This document shows positions 27,676 through 36,603 of a stretch of DNA of 64,000 nucleotides, one piece after another. Location of the stretch: contig QHMH01000005.1 of assembly GCA_003258795.1 (NCBI GenBank), positions 124,001-188,000 of the forward strand, written 5' to 3'. The position numbers and the translations under genes are program-made. The first letter of the stretch is position 1. Every line of letters begins with the position of its first letter. The stretch is from Candidatus Melainabacteria bacterium. GTDB lineage: Bacteria; Cyanobacteriota; Vampirovibrionia; Gastranaerophilales; Gastranaerophilaceae. The notes beneath the pieces are model-generated. The model worked only from the letters and a program-made list of their open reading frames with translations. It was not told the origin of the DNA and ran no database searches.

Positions 27676-28011
27676 ATGAATGATGATTATAAGGGAAAAG
27701 TTGTAAATATTTTAGGCCGCAAAAAGAAATCGGATGAAAATGAACCGATAAAATATTTTGCTGGTTTTGACTATGTAAAATTAACAAGAGATAACAACGG
27801 CTGTGTCTTTAATGAAGAACAACTCACAGACTATGCACAAACTTGCCACTACATTATCAGAGTTATGAGAAAAGTTAACGGTGAAGTTTGTCTATATAAC
27901 TACGATGTATCAAATAATGATTTACTAAAGTTTATGAAAGCATTTGAAAACAACACCATAAGTGGAACTATCATTGAAATAGAAAAATTTTTCCCTGATG
28001 ATCTTGCGTAA
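27676..28011 (+). CDS. Hypothetical protein, 111 residues
   Basis: Small soluble protein with no recognised domain: a Lys/Arg-rich N-terminus (VVNILGRKKKSDENEP), then an alpha/beta stretch with HYIIRVMRKVNGEVCLYN and DLLKFMKAFENN. Five bases before the radical SAM gene and probably cotranscribed with it. No Shine-Dalgarno is visible before ATG 27676. Function unknown. Confidence 0.6.
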   Translation: MNDDYKGKVVNILGRKKKSDENEPIKYFAGFDYVKLTRDNNGCVFNEEQLTDYAQTCHYIIRVMRKVNGEVCLYNYDVSNNDLLKFMKAFENNTISGTIIEIEKFFPDDLA

Positions 28012-28016
28012 AAAAT

Positions 28017-30491
28017 ATGGACATTAGCGAATATCACGACATTTTATATAATTGTAAAAAGCCTTACCAGTATGTAGGTGGAGAATATCTGTCTTTTAAC
28101 AAAAGTTTTGATGAGGCAAAAGTTAGATTTGCGTTGGCATTTCCAGATAAATACGAAATTGGGATAAGCAACCTCGGAGTAAGAGTTCTTTATGGAATGA
28201 TAAACAGACAGCCAAATTATATGGCAGATAGAGTTTATGCACCTGAAGTTGATTTTCAAGAAGCGATTGTTAGAGAAAATAAACCACTATACGCACTTGA
28301 AAGCAAAAGATTGTTAAAAGAATTTGATGTCATTGGATTTTCTCTACAATATGAACTTGCATATCCAACAGTTTTAAAAATGTTAGATATGTCATCTATA
28401 CCAATCAAAAGTGCAGACAGAGGTGAAGATTGTCCAATAATTGTTGCAGGCGGACCATGTACTTTCAATCCACTACCAATGCGAGATTTTATTGATGCAT
28501 TCAGTATCGGCGATGGAGAAGAAGCACTTATAGATATATGCAAAGTTATAGAAAGCTCATCCACAAGAGATGAAAAACTTCAAAAATTATCAAAAATTGA
28601 TGGAATTTATGTTCCAAAATACCACAACGGTCAAAAAATAAAAAAAAGAATTGTCCAAATAAATTACGATAATGCCCTTAAATCTTATCCAATACCTTTT
28701 TCATCATCAGTTCACGATAGAGCCACAATAGAAATTAGAAGAGGTTGCGGAAGAATGTGTCGATTCTGCCAACCAGGGCATGTTACACTTCCAATCAGAG
28801 AAAGAAGTGCGGAAGATATTATAAAAATTTCAAAAGAACTCGTTGACAATACCGGTTACGACGAATATTCCCTATTATCACTATCATCAAACGATTATTC
28901 AAATATAAAAGAAGTTATAAAAGAATTATCCTGTGATTTTAACAATCAAAGAGTTTCCGTATCCCTTCCAAGTCAACGGATTGACGGGTTTAGCACAGAA
29001 CTTGCAAATCTTGTTCAAGGAGTTAGAAAGTCAACAATGACATTAGCTCCAGAAGCTGGTAGTCAAAGACTTAGAAATGTAATAAGAAAAAATATTACGC
29101 AAGATCAAATCCTTAACGCAACGTTATCACTCTACGAAAATGGTTGGTCAAAGGTTAAATTCTACTTTATTACTGGACTTCCTACCGAAACTTATCAAGA
29201 TATAGACGAAACAGCTAATTTGTTTTACACAATAAAGAACAAAGCAAAAGAGATAAAAAAAACGAAAGGTCTTACACATTCTCTTGATATAACCTGCACA
29301 TTCTCCATTTTTGTACCAAAACCATTTACGCCTTTTCAGTGGTGCGGACAAATGAATTTGGAAGAAGTTGGAAAAAGAATTAAATATTTAAAAGAAAAAA
29401 CAAAAAATATTAAAGGGTTAAAAATAAACTATCACGAAAAATCAATATCTCAAATAGAAGCAGTTTTGACAAGGGGTGATAGTTCTCTTTGCGAATATAT
29501 AGAAAAACTCTACGAAAAAGGTTGCTATCTTGATGCTTGGAATGAACATTTTAAAGAAGATATTTGGCATGAAACAGCAAAAGAATTAGGTTTTTCTCTC
29601 GAAAAAAGAGCAGAAAGAAAATTTGAACTTGATGAAGAACTACCTTGGAGCTTTATTGACACAGGACTTGATGAAAACTGGCTCAAAAATGAATATTTAA
29701 AAGCTATGAAAGATAGTGAAGATATCCAACCTTGTTGTGAAAGAGGGTGCGTTAATTGCGGGGTTTGCAAAAATTTAAAAACTAAAAAAATTCTTGCTAA
29801 ACCTTATAAAAGCACTGGTACCATAAAAAACAAAGAATATAGCGAAAGCTTTAAGTATAGGCTTCAATTCACAAAAAAAGGAGTTTTAAGATATTTTTCA
29901 CACCTCGATTGGCAAAATACATTCTTAAAAGCCTTGAAAAGAACAAAACTCCCAATTTGTTACTCAAATGGTTTCAATCCAATGATGAAAGTATCGTTGG
30001 GAATTGCTCTCCCCCTTTTTATGGAAAGTGAGTGCGAGCTTGCAGACATAGAACTGTTTGAAAGAATTTCACCAGAAGATTTTAAAAACAAGCTAAAATT
30101 ACCAACAGGTTGTGAAATTTTATCAATCAAGGAAATTCCATTAAAATCAGAATCAATTGACCATTATGTTGCATGGGCAAAATATAGAATAAAAATTGAT
30201 GTTCACAAAATGGAATCTTTGAGATATAATGCAGAAAGAGTTTTGAATTCACAAGAAATTATACTTGAGAAGAAAAACAAAAAAGGTATATTAAAAAAAA
30301 CAAACGTTAAACCTTCAATTAAAGAATTCTACTTTGATGAAGATGCACTGTTCATAACATTAAAAGCAGGTCAAGGAGAAGATATTCCATCCTTGAGAGC
30401 TGATGATTTAATGAAAATTATTATGCCGGATGACATTTGCGACATAAAAAGAACAGAGTTTTATGACAGAAATAACGTTTGTATTCGGTGA
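28017..30491 (+). CDS. B12-binding-like radical SAM protein fused to DUF2344 (TIGR03960/TIGR03936 type)
   Basis: 824 residues in two parts. Residues ~1-560: a B12-binding-like N-terminus (RFALAFPDKYEIGISNLG) and a radical SAM domain with RRGCGRMCRFCQPG (CX3CX2C) and APEAGSQRLRNVI. An extra cysteine cluster CCERGCVNCGVC follows at about residue 570-583. Residues ~610-824: DUF2344, beginning YRLQFTKKGVLRYFSHLDW. This fused protein is conserved next to RNase E/G in many bacteria, as here, but its substrate is unknown; RNA modification is a common guess and not shown by sequence. Its end overlaps no functional part of the RNase gene. Confidence 0.9.
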   Translation: MDISEYHDILYNCKKPYQYVGGEYLSFNKSFDEAKVRFALAFPDKYEIGISNLGVRVLYGMINRQPNYMADRVYAPEVDFQEAIVRENKPLYALESKRLLKEFDVIGFSLQYELAYPTVLKMLDMSSIPIKSADRGEDCPIIVAGGPCTFNPLPMRDFIDAFSIGDGEEALIDICKVIESSSTRDEKLQKLSKIDGIYVPKYHNGQKIKKRIVQINYDNALKSYPIPFSSSVHDRATIEIRRGCGRMCRFCQPGHVTLPIRERSAEDIIKISKELVDNTGYDEYSLLSLSSNDYSNIKEVIKELSCDFNNQRVSVSLPSQRIDGFSTELANLVQGVRKSTMTLAPEAGSQRLRNVIRKNITQDQILNATLSLYENGWSKVKFYFITGLPTETYQDIDETANLFYTIKNKAKEIKKTKGLTHSLDITCTFSIFVPKPFTPFQWCGQMNLEEVGKRIKYLKEKTKNIKGLKINYHEKSISQIEAVLTRGDSSLCEYIEKLYEKGCYLDAWNEHFKEDIWHETAKELGFSLEKRAERKFELDEELPWSFIDTGLDENWLKNEYLKAMKDSEDIQPCCERGCVNCGVCKNLKTKKILAKPYKSTGTIKNKEYSESFKYRLQFTKKGVLRYFSHLDWQNTFLKALKRTKLPICYSNGFNPMMKVSLGIALPLFMESECELADIELFERISPEDFKNKLKLPTGCEILSIKEIPLKSESIDHYVAWAKYRIKIDVHKMESLRYNAERVLNSQEIILEKKNKKGILKKTNVKPSIKEFYFDEDALFITLKAGQGEDIPSLRADDLMKIIMPDDICDIKRTEFYDRNNVCIR

Positions 30492-30508
30492 GAAAGAAAG
30501 GTTTATTT

Positions 30509-32203
30509 ATGAACAGCGAAGAAAAAAAGATTGTAATTGCAGAACGTGACAATATTGCCGCAGTTTTGGAAGGCAAAAAAGTTCAAGAATTTTTTGTGAC
30601 AAGAGGTGAAATTTTGCTCGGTGATATATATCTTGCCTCTGTTGAAAATATTTTGCCAAGTATTGAAGCCGCGTTTGTAAATGTTGGTTCTGATAAAATG
30701 GGCTTTCTTCACACAGAAGATGTTTTAGGTAAAGGTGCATTAAAAGATAAACTTTCTCCTAAACAAAAAATTATGGTTCAAGTTGTTAAAGAACCAGTTG
30801 GTCACAAAGGACCAAGAGTAACTATGGAAATAAGCCTCCCAGGGAGATTTTTAGTTTTACTTCCAAACGAAACTGGAGTTAACGTAAGTAGAAAAATCGA
30901 AGGAGTTAAAGAAAGAGCAAGACTAAAATCAATTGTTAACTTGCTTAAGCCTGTGGGAGTAGGTGTTATAGTAAGAACTGAAGCTGAAGGTCAATCAGAA
31001 GCCGATATTCAAGAAGATTTAGAAATTCTACTTGAAAAATGGAATAACATCGTTACAACTGCAGACACAGTTGAGCCTCCAACTCTAATCTCAAGAGATC
31101 AAGATTTGTTATACAGAGTTTTAAGAGAAGCTTGTACTGAGGATATTTCAGAAATTATAGTAGATACAGCTTTTGCAATGAACAGAGTTCAACAACTTTT
31201 GCAAAACTGGCACATGAATAAAAATGTAAAAGTTACATTGTACAAAGGTATAGAACCTTTACTTGTTGCAACAGATATTCACAAAGAGATTAAAGCTGCT
31301 CTACAAACAAAAGTAAATATGCCATCTGGCGGTTATTTGTTTATTCAAACAACAGAAGCTCTCACCGTAATCGATGTAAACAGTGGTAAATTCACAAGCT
31401 CTGCAACTCAGGATGAAACTATATTCAAAACAAACAAAGAGGCAGTGCACGAAATTGCAAGACAATTAAGATTGAGAAACATTGGCGGTATGATTGTTAT
31501 AGACTTCATTGATATGACTTCTCGTGTTGATAAACTTGCTATTTTAGAAGAATTTGAATTGGCGCTTGAACCTGATAAAGCAAAACCTCAAATTGGACAA
31601 ATTTCTGATTTAGGGCTTGTTGAACTTACAAGACATAGACAAGGTCAAAGCATTTCTGAATTGTTTACTAAAAAATGTCCTCACTGCCAAGGTACCGGAT
31701 GTTTTATGGATGATTTCAAATTTGCATCTCCTGTTCAAGAGGGTGAACAAAGAGCAAAAGCTGCTAAAGCTAAATCTCCAATGATGAACTTTAGAAAAAA
31801 TAACGAAGAGCAAGAAGAAAACAAAAACAATCAAAATGCTCAAAACAACCAAAACAATAAACATAAAAATAACAAATTCAATAAAAATAAGAGAAACAAC
31901 TTCAAAAACTCCAACGAAACTGTTCAACCAGAAATCGCTAACAAACCTGAACAAGTTGAAGAAGTTAGTGAAATAAAAGAAAATGTTGAAGTTAAAGATA
32001 TAAAAGAAGAAGTTAAAGAAGTTAAAGAAGCTAAACCTGAAAAAAAAGAAGGGAAAAAGAAAACTTCAAGAAAACCTAAAACTGAAAAGGCTGAAAAAGT
32101 AGAAAAAACAAAAAAAACAGAAAAGGTTGAGGAAAAAGAACCAGAAGTTAAGCCTAAAAAAAGAGGTAGAAAACCAAAAACAGAGGTAAAAAATGAAGCT
32201 TAA
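30509..32203 (+). CDS. rng: Ribonuclease E/G
   Basis: Endoribonuclease in mRNA turnover and rRNA processing. 564 residues from ATG 30509 (AAAGG 8 bases upstream). S1 domain ~38-120 (GEILLGDIYLASVENILPS), catalytic metal aspartates in IDVNSGKFT and IVIDFIDM, and the Zn-link CPHCQGTG (~390). The last ~150 residues are an Asn/Lys/Glu low-complexity tail ending in a basic PKKRGRKPKTE, an AT-hook-like RGRKP. Longer than RNase G (~490) and without the E. coli RNase E degradosome region, so closer to the cyanobacterial type. Upstream partner is the DUF2344 radical SAM gene; downstream a small membrane protein overlaps by 11 bases. Confidence 0.9.
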   Translation: MNSEEKKIVIAERDNIAAVLEGKKVQEFFVTRGEILLGDIYLASVENILPSIEAAFVNVGSDKMGFLHTEDVLGKGALKDKLSPKQKIMVQVVKEPVGHKGPRVTMEISLPGRFLVLLPNETGVNVSRKIEGVKERARLKSIVNLLKPVGVGVIVRTEAEGQSEADIQEDLEILLEKWNNIVTTADTVEPPTLISRDQDLLYRVLREACTEDISEIIVDTAFAMNRVQQLLQNWHMNKNVKVTLYKGIEPLLVATDIHKEIKAALQTKVNMPSGGYLFIQTTEALTVIDVNSGKFTSSATQDETIFKTNKEAVHEIARQLRLRNIGGMIVIDFIDMTSRVDKLAILEEFELALEPDKAKPQIGQISDLGLVELTRHRQGQSISELFTKKCPHCQGTGCFMDDFKFASPVQEGEQRAKAAKAKSPMMNFRKNNEEQEENKNNQNAQNNQNNKHKNNKFNKNKRNNFKNSNETVQPEIANKPEQVEEVSEIKENVEVKDIKEEVKEVKEAKPEKKEGKKKTSRKPKTEKAEKVEKTKKTEKVEEKEPEVKPKKRGRKPKTEVKNEA

Positions 32204-32552
32204 AATATTTTTACTTTCGATATGTTTATTTGTATGTGTGGGATTGTGCTCAATTCCTGCATACTCTACTGTTGAACCTGTTGTCCAACAGCAACAAACT
32301 GTGCCTGAAACAATTCCAGAGAAAAACATGTCAAGTTTAAAAAAAATCAAAGATAAAACTTCCGTATTTACGATTATATTTACTTTGGGCGGAATTTTGA
32401 TTTTAATTGGTGCGGCAAGATTCTTTATGATGGTTTATGCCGTTAGGTCAGAGCGAAAAATGTTAACATCAGCATCACCTAAAGACTCTTTGGTATCACC
32501 TAAGGACTTTAAAACCGCAATAAATATGTTTTTGGAGAAAACGGACGACTAA
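32193..32552 (+). CDS. Small membrane protein of unknown function
   Basis: 119 residues. Signal peptide-like N-terminus (LKIFLLSICLFVCVGLCSIPAYS), a Gln/Pro/Glu linker, a single transmembrane helix ~56-80 (FTIIFTLGGILILIGAARF) and a ~40-residue basic cytoplasmic-type tail with the repeated SPKD. Starts 11 bases inside the RNase gene and ends 3 bases before the DUF4127 gene, so it is in the same operon. No family recognised. Confidence 0.68.
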   Translation: MKLKIFLLSICLFVCVGLCSIPAYSTVEPVVQQQQTVPETIPEKNMSSLKKIKDKTSVFTIIFTLGGILILIGAARFFMMVYAVRSERKMLTSASPKDSLVSPKDFKTAINMFLEKTDD

Positions 32553-32555
32553 ATA

Positions 32556-33959
32556 ATGAAAATTGCTATTATACCAATTGATAACCGACCTGTATGTTAT
32601 AGTTTGCCAAGAAAAATCGCAGCTATTGACTCCTCTATTGAGTTGTTTCTTCCTGAAAAAACAGATATGGGCAGTTTAAAAAGACAGGCTAACATAGATG
32701 GAATAATCAATTGGCTTAAAGGTTTGGGGAAAATTGATGCGCTTATTGTTGCACTTGACACAATTGCTTATGGCGGGTTGGTATCCTCAAGACGTAGTAA
32801 AGATTCATTTGAAGAAATTGAAGCAAGACTCAAAAAGTTCAAAAAAGTTCTTCACAAAGAAACTCAAGTTTACGCTTTTTCAAGCATAATGAGAATATCT
32901 AACAACAATTTTAATGAAGAGGAAAAAACATATTGGGACAAATATGGAAAGAAAATTTTTGAATATTCATACAATTTTCACAAAGAACTAATTGATGAAA
33001 CGGACGTTCCAAAGGACATTATTGTAGATTATTTAAACACAAGAAGAAGAAATTTTAACGTAAATAAAATTTATGAAAAATGGTTTGAGAAGGGAATTTT
33101 CAATACTCTTGTATATTCAAAAGATGATTGTTCTCCTTATGGATTTAACGTTATGGAAGCAGATATTCTTTCTCGAGATTTGAGAAGAAAAAGTAAAAAC
33201 GGAAAATGTGCTTTAATAAAAACTGGGGCTGACGAAATACCGTTGTCACTATTCGCAAGAGCCGTTGTTGATTACAATGTTAAACTTGGTAATAAAGCAC
33301 CAAAAATTGAAATTGAATACCTTGAACCAGGGCATAAACATCTTATCTCAAACTATGAAGATATTTCCGTTGAAGAATGTACTGAAGGTCAAATTTTGCT
33401 TACCAACTGTGAAATAACAGAAGATAAAGATGATGCAGACATGCAGTTGATTGTGAACAACTTTGAAGAACAACAAGGTGAGCTTGTTATGGGTATTGAC
33501 ACTAAAAAATATTCTGGTGAATTTAAATTGCCGGAAAAAATATTCATGATAGCTGATATAAGATTTACAAATGGTGCAGATAGCAGATTTGTAAGAAAAC
33601 TTTTGAAAAACAACCTTACAAGCAATTTCTACGGATACAGTGCTTGGAATACAACAGCTAACACCTTGGGTAGTCTTTTATGTGTTGGACTTGTCAGATA
33701 TTTCGCTAAAAATTACAATCAAAATGCGTTCAATACAATCCAATTCATTAGATTTTTGGATGACTGGGCTTATCAATCAAAGGTTAGACAAGCATTAAAA
33801 AAACAAGTTCAAAGACCAAATTTAAAAACTTTGAAAAAGCTTATGACACCTTATGAGAAAAAGTTGAAAAAAATATTTAATATTGAAAAGGAAATTAAGT
33901 ATAGTTTCCCATGGAAAAGATTTTTTGAAATTGAAATATTGTTTAGGAATAGACTATGA
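32556..33959 (+). CDS. DUF4127 family protein
   Basis: 467 residues; the N-terminus MKIAIIPIDNRPVCYSLP and ALDTIAYGGLVSSRRS are characteristic of DUF4127, an uncharacterised family. Other conserved-looking blocks: KTGADEIPLSLFARAVVDY, RFTNGADSRFV and YSAWNTTANTLGSLL. Metal- or nucleotide-binding sites cannot be assigned. No signal peptide. Overlaps mntP by 4 bases (ATGA) and follows the small membrane protein by 3 bases. Confidence 0.85.
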   Translation: MKIAIIPIDNRPVCYSLPRKIAAIDSSIELFLPEKTDMGSLKRQANIDGIINWLKGLGKIDALIVALDTIAYGGLVSSRRSKDSFEEIEARLKKFKKVLHKETQVYAFSSIMRISNNNFNEEEKTYWDKYGKKIFEYSYNFHKELIDETDVPKDIIVDYLNTRRRNFNVNKIYEKWFEKGIFNTLVYSKDDCSPYGFNVMEADILSRDLRRKSKNGKCALIKTGADEIPLSLFARAVVDYNVKLGNKAPKIEIEYLEPGHKHLISNYEDISVEECTEGQILLTNCEITEDKDDADMQLIVNNFEEQQGELVMGIDTKKYSGEFKLPEKIFMIADIRFTNGADSRFVRKLLKNNLTSNFYGYSAWNTTANTLGSLLCVGLVRYFAKNYNQNAFNTIQFIRFLDDWAYQSKVRQALKKQVQRPNLKTLKKLMTPYEKKLKKIFNIEKEIKYSFPWKRFFEIEILFRNRL

Positions 33960-34516
33960 CGTTTTTTGATATTTTTGTACTTGCCATAGCTTTATCCATC
34001 GATGCAAGCGTTGTTTCGTTTACAAACGGTTTATTATTCAAAAAAAATAGGATTATAAACTCTTTAATTCTTGCTGCATCTGTAAGTATTTTTCAATATT
34101 TTATGCCAATTTTGGGTTATTCTTTTGCAAATACTGTAACATCATACGTTAAGCCATATAGTCACTGGCTTGTTTTTGCAATATTTTTTATCTTGGGGCT
34201 AAATATTATAAGAGGAACATTATCCCAAACAAAGGATGAGGAAGTTGATTGTTATTTTTGTTTCAAATATATTTTGCTTGTATCAGTTGCAACAAGTATA
34301 GATGCACTTTTTGCCGGAGTTTCAATCTCATTTGCTCAAAGTGATATTTTGTTTGCAGCAGCTTTAATCGGACTTATTACATTTATAAATTCACTTATAG
34401 GTTTTTGGTGTGGAAACTTCTTGAAAAATTTATCTACAAACAAACTTGAAGTCGTTGGTGGAGTTATTCTTATATTGTTGGCATTTAAAGTATTATTTGT
34501 AGGATTGCTACAATAA
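33956..34516 (+). CDS. mntP: Manganese efflux pump MntP
   Basis: 186 residues, six predicted membrane helices. The family's duplicated acidic motif is present in both halves: LSIDASVVSFTNGL (residues ~13-26) and TSIDALFAGVSISFA (~119-133), whose aspartates bind Mn2+. Typical length. 4-base overlap with the DUF4127 gene suggests coupling. In other bacteria it is controlled by MntR or a yybP-ykoY riboswitch; neither is seen here, since it sits inside an operon. Confidence 0.9.
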   Translation: MTFFDIFVLAIALSIDASVVSFTNGLLFKKNRIINSLILAASVSIFQYFMPILGYSFANTVTSYVKPYSHWLVFAIFFILGLNIIRGTLSQTKDEEVDCYFCFKYILLVSVATSIDALFAGVSISFAQSDILFAAALIGLITFINSLIGFWCGNFLKNLSTNKLEVVGGVILILLAFKVLFVGLLQ

Positions 34517-34596
34517 TTTTATTTTTACCAAAATGTTGACTTTAAAAAAAACATCATTAAACATAACATGTGAGTGTGTTGTTGAGTGAGTAAAAA

Positions 34597-35532
34597 ATGG
34601 TTGTATTAAATTATTATGATGTTTTAGGTGTAGCCCCAAATGCAAGTTTAGAAGAAATTAAATCTGCATACAGAAAACTTGCAAGAAAATATCACCCAGA
34701 TTTGAACAATGGTGATGAAAAAAGCTGTTTAAAATTTAAAGAAATTACGGCAGCATATGAAACACTATCAAATGCCGCAAAAAGACGTGAATATGATGTG
34801 TTTTCTCGTCCAAAAACTACATACAAAAATACATCATCACGCACTTATTCTAATTTTAAAACTACAAAAAAAGAAGATACTTTTGGTCAAATTTTTGAAA
34901 ATATTGTTTCAACATTCAAAAAAGAAAACAAAGATATTCAAACAGAAATCACCATTTCAGCAAGAGAAGCTGTTTCAGGTTGCGTAAAAAAAATAAATAT
35001 TCTCCATACTAATGTATGTCCAAATTGTCATGGAAGAATTTTTATGAATGGCTTAACTTGTCCAACATGCAATGGAACTGGCAAACAAACTGTTCATAAA
35101 ATTTTGAATGTTAGAATTCCAAAAGGTGTAAAAAACGGTAAAAAAATAAAAATTGCAAATGAAGGCAACAGAGGTTATAATAGTTGCGGAGATTTGTATA
35201 TTATCGTCAACGTTAAGGAAGATGAATACTTCAAATTCGATGGACTAAATGTTGAAGCAGAAGTCGCAATTACTCCATTTGAAGCAGTACTCGGTGCTTT
35301 TATAGAAATTGAAACACTTTTTGGGACTGTTTCAATGAAAATTCCTAAAAATACTTCATCAATGCAAAAACTAAAACTCAAAGGTTTAGGCATCGAAGAA
35401 AATGGTAAAAAAGGCGACATGATAGTAACAGTAAGAGTTGAAACTCCGAAAAATATCTCCGAAGAAGAGTTAATACTATACAAGAAACTTCAGGCAATAA
35501 ATAATGTCGATATCAGGAGAAAACAAAGTTAA
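34597..35532 (+). CDS. DnaJ-type Hsp40 co-chaperone with half zinc finger
   Basis: 311 residues. J domain at residues 4-70 with the HPD motif (His33-Pro-Asp35); Ser/Thr/Phe linker; then the C-terminal substrate domains separated by a shortened zinc region holding only two CxxC motifs (CPNCHGR and CPTCNGTG) where DnaJ has four. VLNVRIPKGVKNGKKIKIANEG and GAFIEIETLFGTV are typical CTD blocks. So it lies between DnaJ (type I) and CbpA (type II). A good -35 (TTGACT, 34533-34538) lies upstream with a poor -10. Its end overlaps queE by 29 bases. No dnaK or grpE is adjacent. Confidence 0.88.
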   Translation: MVVLNYYDVLGVAPNASLEEIKSAYRKLARKYHPDLNNGDEKSCLKFKEITAAYETLSNAAKRREYDVFSRPKTTYKNTSSRTYSNFKTTKKEDTFGQIFENIVSTFKKENKDIQTEITISAREAVSGCVKKINILHTNVCPNCHGRIFMNGLTCPTCNGTGKQTVHKILNVRIPKGVKNGKKIKIANEGNRGYNSCGDLYIIVNVKEDEYFKFDGLNVEAEVAITPFEAVLGAFIEIETLFGTVSMKIPKNTSSMQKLKLKGLGIEENGKKGDMIVTVRVETPKNISEEELILYKKLQAINNVDIRRKQS

Positions 35533-36184
35533 AATTAAGGAAATCTTTGCATCTGTGCAAGGAGAAGGTCCTTATGTTGGTTGTGAACAAATTTTTGTTA
35601 GATTTTGTGACTGCAACCTAAATTGTAATTATTGTGATACAGATTTTAAAGGTGAAAAAGAATATACAGCAAACTCACTTAAAGAACATATTGAAAAATA
35701 TGATTTATCTACGGTTCATTCCTTGTCCTTAACTGGCGGTGAACCGTTAATTTTTAGTAAATTTTTAAACGAATTCTTACCTCTGGTTAACGTAAAGAAA
35801 TATCTTGAAACAAATGCAACCTTGTGGAAAGACCTTGAGAAAATTGAAAAACACATTGACATAATTTCTGCTGACATAAAACTTCCGTCATCAACAAAAA
35901 TCAAGCCACTCTGGACTCTGCATGACAAGTTTTTTGAAACAGCAAAAAAATATAACAAAGAAATTTTTGCAAAAGTTGTTTTTAACGACGAAATTACAGA
36001 GGATGAAATAAAAAACTGCATTCAACTCGCAAAAAAACACGAGCTTGAGCTAATTCTTCAGCCCCAAACAAAAAACAACGAAATTCTCCCTAAATCAACC
36101 TCAAAGGTTTTTGAGCGATTTTTGTCAGAATACAACCACACACGTCTTATACCCCAAGTTCACAAATATCTCGGGATAGAATAA
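35504..36184 (+). CDS. queE: 7-carboxy-7-deazaguanine synthase
   Basis: Radical SAM enzyme of the preQ0/queuosine pathway converting carboxytetrahydropterin to CDG. 226 residues, normal length. IFASVQGEGPYVG and the cluster ligands Cys37, Cys41 and Cys44 (CNLNCNYC) are at the N-terminus, followed by SLTGGEPL. Starts 29 bases inside dnaJ. Other queuosine genes are not in the window. Confidence 0.92.
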   Translation: MSISGENKVKIKEIFASVQGEGPYVGCEQIFVRFCDCNLNCNYCDTDFKGEKEYTANSLKEHIEKYDLSTVHSLSLTGGEPLIFSKFLNEFLPLVNVKKYLETNATLWKDLEKIEKHIDIISADIKLPSSTKIKPLWTLHDKFFETAKKYNKEIFAKVVFNDEITEDEIKNCIQLAKKHELELILQPQTKNNEILPKSTSKVFERFLSEYNHTRLIPQVHKYLGIE

Positions 36185-36188
36185 GATT

Positions 36189-36404
36189 TTAGGCAACCGC
36201 CATAAAGTTTCCACCGCAAGAGGCAGCAGCCTTTCCTGCTTGTGCCATGGTGTGGATTATATCTCCAAAACCAAAGTTTCTGTTTATCCCTGGAGTCTTA
36301 TCCTTTGCAAATAAGCTCTTGTTCAAGTAATTTGGTCTTGAAGAGTATGCATTTTGAATATTGTAGTTGTTATTTCCGTTTCCGGATACACCTTGTACTG
36401 CCAC
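36189..36404 (-). CDS. 71-residue protein of unknown function, sigma-28 promoter group
   Basis: GTG start at 36404 with GGATTG upstream. The first ~45 residues are Asn/Gly-rich and probably disordered, the last ~25 are Ala/Gly-rich with AGKAAASCGGNFMAVA at the C-terminus. Contains NRNFGFGD in the middle. No signal peptide. A sigma-28 type promoter lies 124 bases upstream (36528-36554), leaving a long leader that also holds a 14-codon reading frame. The C-terminus resembles the 55-residue protein at 40547 (GQNFIA). Real gene likely by promoter and position; could be a peptide precursor, but no modification enzyme is nearby. Confidence 0.55.
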   Translation of the reverse strand: MAVQGVSGNGNNNYNIQNAYSSRPNYLNKSLFAKDKTPGINRNFGFGDIIHTMAQAGKAAASCGGNFMAVA

Positions 36405-36461
36405 TTTATCAATCCTTTTCTCTTATACTACTTACTTAAAAACATGTTTAATGATGAAATT

Positions 36462-36506
36462 TCAAAAGTAAAAAATATTTTTACCATTCTTTACATTTCT
36501 AAACAT
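36462..36506 (-). CDS. Possible 14-codon leader or mini-protein
   Basis: ATG 36506 follows a strong AAAGGAG at 6-base spacing and lies about 22 bases after the sigma-28 type -10; it reads MFRNVKNGKNIFYF then stops. The ribosome site is better than that of the 71-residue gene downstream. Could be a leader peptide or a chance frame. Confidence 0.35.
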   Translation of the reverse strand: MFRNVKNGKNIFYF

Positions 36507-36527
36507 GACACTCCTTTCTCTACATGT

Positions 36528-36554
36528 ACATCGACATAAATTTCTTAAACTTTA
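36528..36554 (-). promoter_or_regulatory. Sigma-28 type promoter
   Basis: Minus strand: TAAAGTTT (36554-36547), 11-base spacer, GTCGATGT (36535-36528). The -35 matches the FliA consensus exactly and the spacer has its length; the -10 has C-to-T at position 2 and a changed end. Confidence 0.55.
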
Positions 36555-36588
36555 ATTTGCGTTACTTTTTTTAACAAAAATTCTGTAT

Positions 36589-36594
36589 TATAAT
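36589..36594 (+). promoter_or_regulatory. -10 element of the Xer recombinase gene, probable leaderless start
   Basis: TATAAT nine bases before ATG 36604, with TG upstream; no Shine-Dalgarno lies between them. No good -35 at the usual distance. Confidence 0.4.
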
Positions 36595-36603
36595 AACAAT
36601 GCA

